Shown piece after piece: positions 5,736 to 6,937 of a DNA stretch of 6,937 nt. Made by a program: the position numbers and the translations under genes. Where the stretch lies: contig JASFBB010000272.1 in assembly GCA_036172345.1 (NCBI GenBank), positions 1 to 6,937 on the forward strand, given 5' to 3'. The notes below the pieces were generated by a model. The model saw only the letters and a program-made list of their open reading frames with translations, was not told where the DNA came from and ran no database searches. How positions within the stretch are numbered: position 1 is the stretch's first letter; each line of letters starts with the position of its first letter. The DNA is from NAK82 sp036172345. Its GTDB lineage: Bacteria; Chloroflexota; Anaerolineae; 4572-78; NAK82.

Positions 5736-6818
5736 ATGAATTTTGCCGATCGTTTGCGACGCCTGCGCCAGCGGATGCGCGAGCAGGGGTTGGCTGCGCT
5801 ACTCATCTCCGAATCCCACAACCGACGCTATCTGTCCGGGTTCACCGGCTCCGCGGGCGTGCTGTTGATCACCCATGAGCGCCAGGGAATCGCCACCGAC
5901 TTCCGCTATTATGCACAGGTGCGTCAGCAATGCCCTGACTGGGAGCTCTTCCAGGTGGGGCGTGACTTCGAAGGGCATCTGGCAGGTCTGCTGCGGGAGC
6001 TGGGCGTGCAGGGCAGCGCGGTGGGATATGAAGCGGCCCATGTCTCGGTGGAGATGTGGCGGCGCTGGAGCGCTGCAGTAGGGGATACGGCCACGCTGGT
6101 GGACACAGTCGGGCTGGTGGAACAGCTGCGCCAGGTCAAGGATGAGGATGAATTAGGGGCGATGCGCCGCGCCATCGCCATCGCTCAGCAAGCTTGGTCG
6201 CAGCTGTTAGAGGTGCTGCGCCCCGGCATGAGCGAGCGCGAAGTCGCCTGGCAGCTGGAGAGCCGCATGCGCACGCTAGGCGCCGAGGCGGTGGCTTTCC
6301 CGCTCATCGTCGCTTCTGGGCCCAACGGGGCATTGCCCCACGCTACCCCCACCGAACGCCTCATCCAGGCTGGCGAGCCGGTCGTCGTCGACTTCGGCTG
6401 TGTGGTGGACGGCTATTGCAGCGACCTCACGCGCGCCATCTGCCTGGGTCCACCCTCTGATGGACGTTATCAGGAGCTCTGGCAGCTGGTGCGGGAAGCC
6501 CAGCAGGCGGCGTTGCGCGGCCTGCGGGCGGGTCTCAGCGGCGCCGAAGCGGACCGTCTGGCACGCGAGGTGATCGCCGCAGCGGGTTATGGGGAATATT
6601 TCGGCCATGGGCTGGGCCATGGGATCGGCCTGGCCGCTCATGAGTCGCCGCGCCTCAACCCCACCAGCTCAGACATGCTGCCGGTCGGCGCCGTGGTGAG
6701 CCTCGAGCCAGGCGTCTACCTGCCCAATTGGGGCGGTGTGCGCATCGAGGATCTGGTGCTCATACACCCGGATGGGGCGGAAGTGCTCACCCAGCTGCCC
6801 ACGGTGGCGATCCTTTAG
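5736..6818 (+). CDS. M24 family metallopeptidase (Xaa-Pro aminopeptidase/prolidase type)
   Basis: This 360-residue cytoplasmic enzyme should remove an N-terminal residue before proline or split Xaa-Pro dipeptides with a two-metal centre (usually Mn or Co). Residues 1-125 form the creatinase-like N-terminal domain (NRRYLSGFTGSAGVLLIT at 29-46, ATDFRYYAQ at 53-61). The pita-bread catalytic domain is about 135-355. All five metal ligands are visible: Asp219 in VVVDFG, Asp230 in SDLTR, His295 in GLGHGIGL, Glu324 in SLEPGVY and Glu338 in RIED. Their spacings (11, 29 and 14 residues between D-D, H-E and E-E) are those of known prolidases. His202 (PHATPT) and His302 (AHESP) match the catalytic histidines. 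The length is normal and nothing is broken. Placed last in the peptide-uptake operon, it fits degradation of imported proline-containing peptides. PepQ and PepP cannot be separated with confidence; creatinase is less likely. Confidence 0.94.
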   Translation: MNFADRLRRLRQRMREQGLAALLISESHNRRYLSGFTGSAGVLLITHERQGIATDFRYYAQVRQQCPDWELFQVGRDFEGHLAGLLRELGVQGSAVGYEAAHVSVEMWRRWSAAVGDTATLVDTVGLVEQLRQVKDEDELGAMRRAIAIAQQAWSQLLEVLRPGMSEREVAWQLESRMRTLGAEAVAFPLIVASGPNGALPHATPTERLIQAGEPVVVDFGCVVDGYCSDLTRAICLGPPSDGRYQELWQLVREAQQAALRGLRAGLSGAEADRLAREVIAAAGYGEYFGHGLGHGIGLAAHESPRLNPTSSDMLPVGAVVSLEPGVYLPNWGGVRIEDLVLIHPDGAEVLTQLPTVAIL

Positions 6819-6844
6819 CACGCACGGCACGCCGCGCACTTTAA

Positions 6845-6937
6845 CTGAGCCGCGCGCGTGGGCCAGCGGCCGGGATACCGCTCCCTGACGGTCGCGGCTC
6901 GGATGGGTTGGGCTGAGCCGCGCGCGTGGGCCAGCGG
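6845..6937. repeat. Tandem direct repeat, 68-bp period, second copy cut by the window edge
   Basis: A 25-bp block starting CTGAGCCGCGCGCGTGGG occurs identically at 6845-6869 and 6913-6937, exactly 68 bp apart. The second copy is still identical where the window stops, so the array probably continues to the right. The unit consists of the palindromic element at 6847-6900 plus a short GGATGGGTTGGG spacer. The type and copy number cannot be judged from this window. Confidence 0.75.
6847..6900. repeat. REP-like palindromic element, potential 3' hairpin of the operon
   Basis: GAGCCGCG (6847-6854) pairs with CGCGGCTC (6893-6900). Inside it, CGT (6857-6859) pairs with ACG (6888-6890), GGG (6860-6862) with CCC (6883-6885), and AGCGG (6865-6869) with CCGCT (6878-6882) around an eight-base loop. 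The result is a 19-bp interrupted stem. It starts 29 bp after the last stop codon of the operon, where a hairpin could protect the mRNA 3' end or help end transcription. There is no following T-run, so it is not a standard intrinsic terminator. Extragenic location, GC richness, palindromic shape and tandem recurrence fit a REP-type element. Confidence 0.6.

Noticed and set aside
6819..6937. CRISPR array or intrinsic terminator at the right end
   Set aside because: Only one full period is visible and the repeat is a long GC-rich palindrome with a spacer (43 bp) that is itself part of the palindrome, unlike CRISPR. No T-run follows the hairpin, so it is not a standard rho-independent terminator.

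Overview
The window is bacterial DNA, GC-rich in its coding part, and holds one compact plus-strand operon of five genes (about 746-6818). The first is an extracytoplasmic substrate-binding lipoprotein of the peptide/nickel ABC family. Two inner-membrane permeases of the DppB and DppC type follow, then an alpha/beta hydrolase, then an M24 metallopeptidase of the Xaa-Pro aminopeptidase/prolidase type. The lipoprotein signal, the long Pro/Thr/Ala-rich tether behind its cysteine, GTG/TTG starts and protein style suggest an environmental, possibly thermophilic, Chloroflexota-like organism. That placement is an inference from style; there is no rRNA or other marker gene to test it.

Layout. Bases 1-745 carry no gene I can name. 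They hold an unrecognised 87-codon plus-strand frame (346-609) and a minus-strand frame of about 110 codons that runs off the left edge. Just before the operon is a good sigma70-type promoter (TTGTGA, 17 nt, TATACT; 634-662) whose -35 box overlaps the palindrome CAACGTTG. The binding-protein gene and the two permease genes overlap by 4 bp each (GTGA junctions). The hydrolase follows after 38 nt, starting at a TTG behind a strong Shine-Dalgarno, and the peptidase follows 34 nt later. After the last stop codon there is a GC-rich palindromic element (6847-6900). The first 25 bp of its repeat unit reappear 68 bp later at the right edge, so a tandem array of palindromic repeats probably begins here.

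How the genes work together (inference). The lipoprotein captures a peptide-like ligand, the two permeases form the channel, and the two cytoplasmic hydrolases process the imported compound, the M24 enzyme probably cleaving Xaa-Pro bonds. The usual DppD/DppF-type ATPase genes are not in the window, so the transporter either uses ATPases encoded elsewhere or its ATPase genes lie outside these edges. Both permeases have enlarged extracytoplasmic segments containing cysteines (two in the DppB-like protein, four in the DppC-like protein), which is the most distinctive protein feature seen. I found no CRISPR array, tRNA, rRNA, complete insertion sequence or defence system; the window is mostly an ordinary uptake-and-catabolism operon with a few points worth checking.
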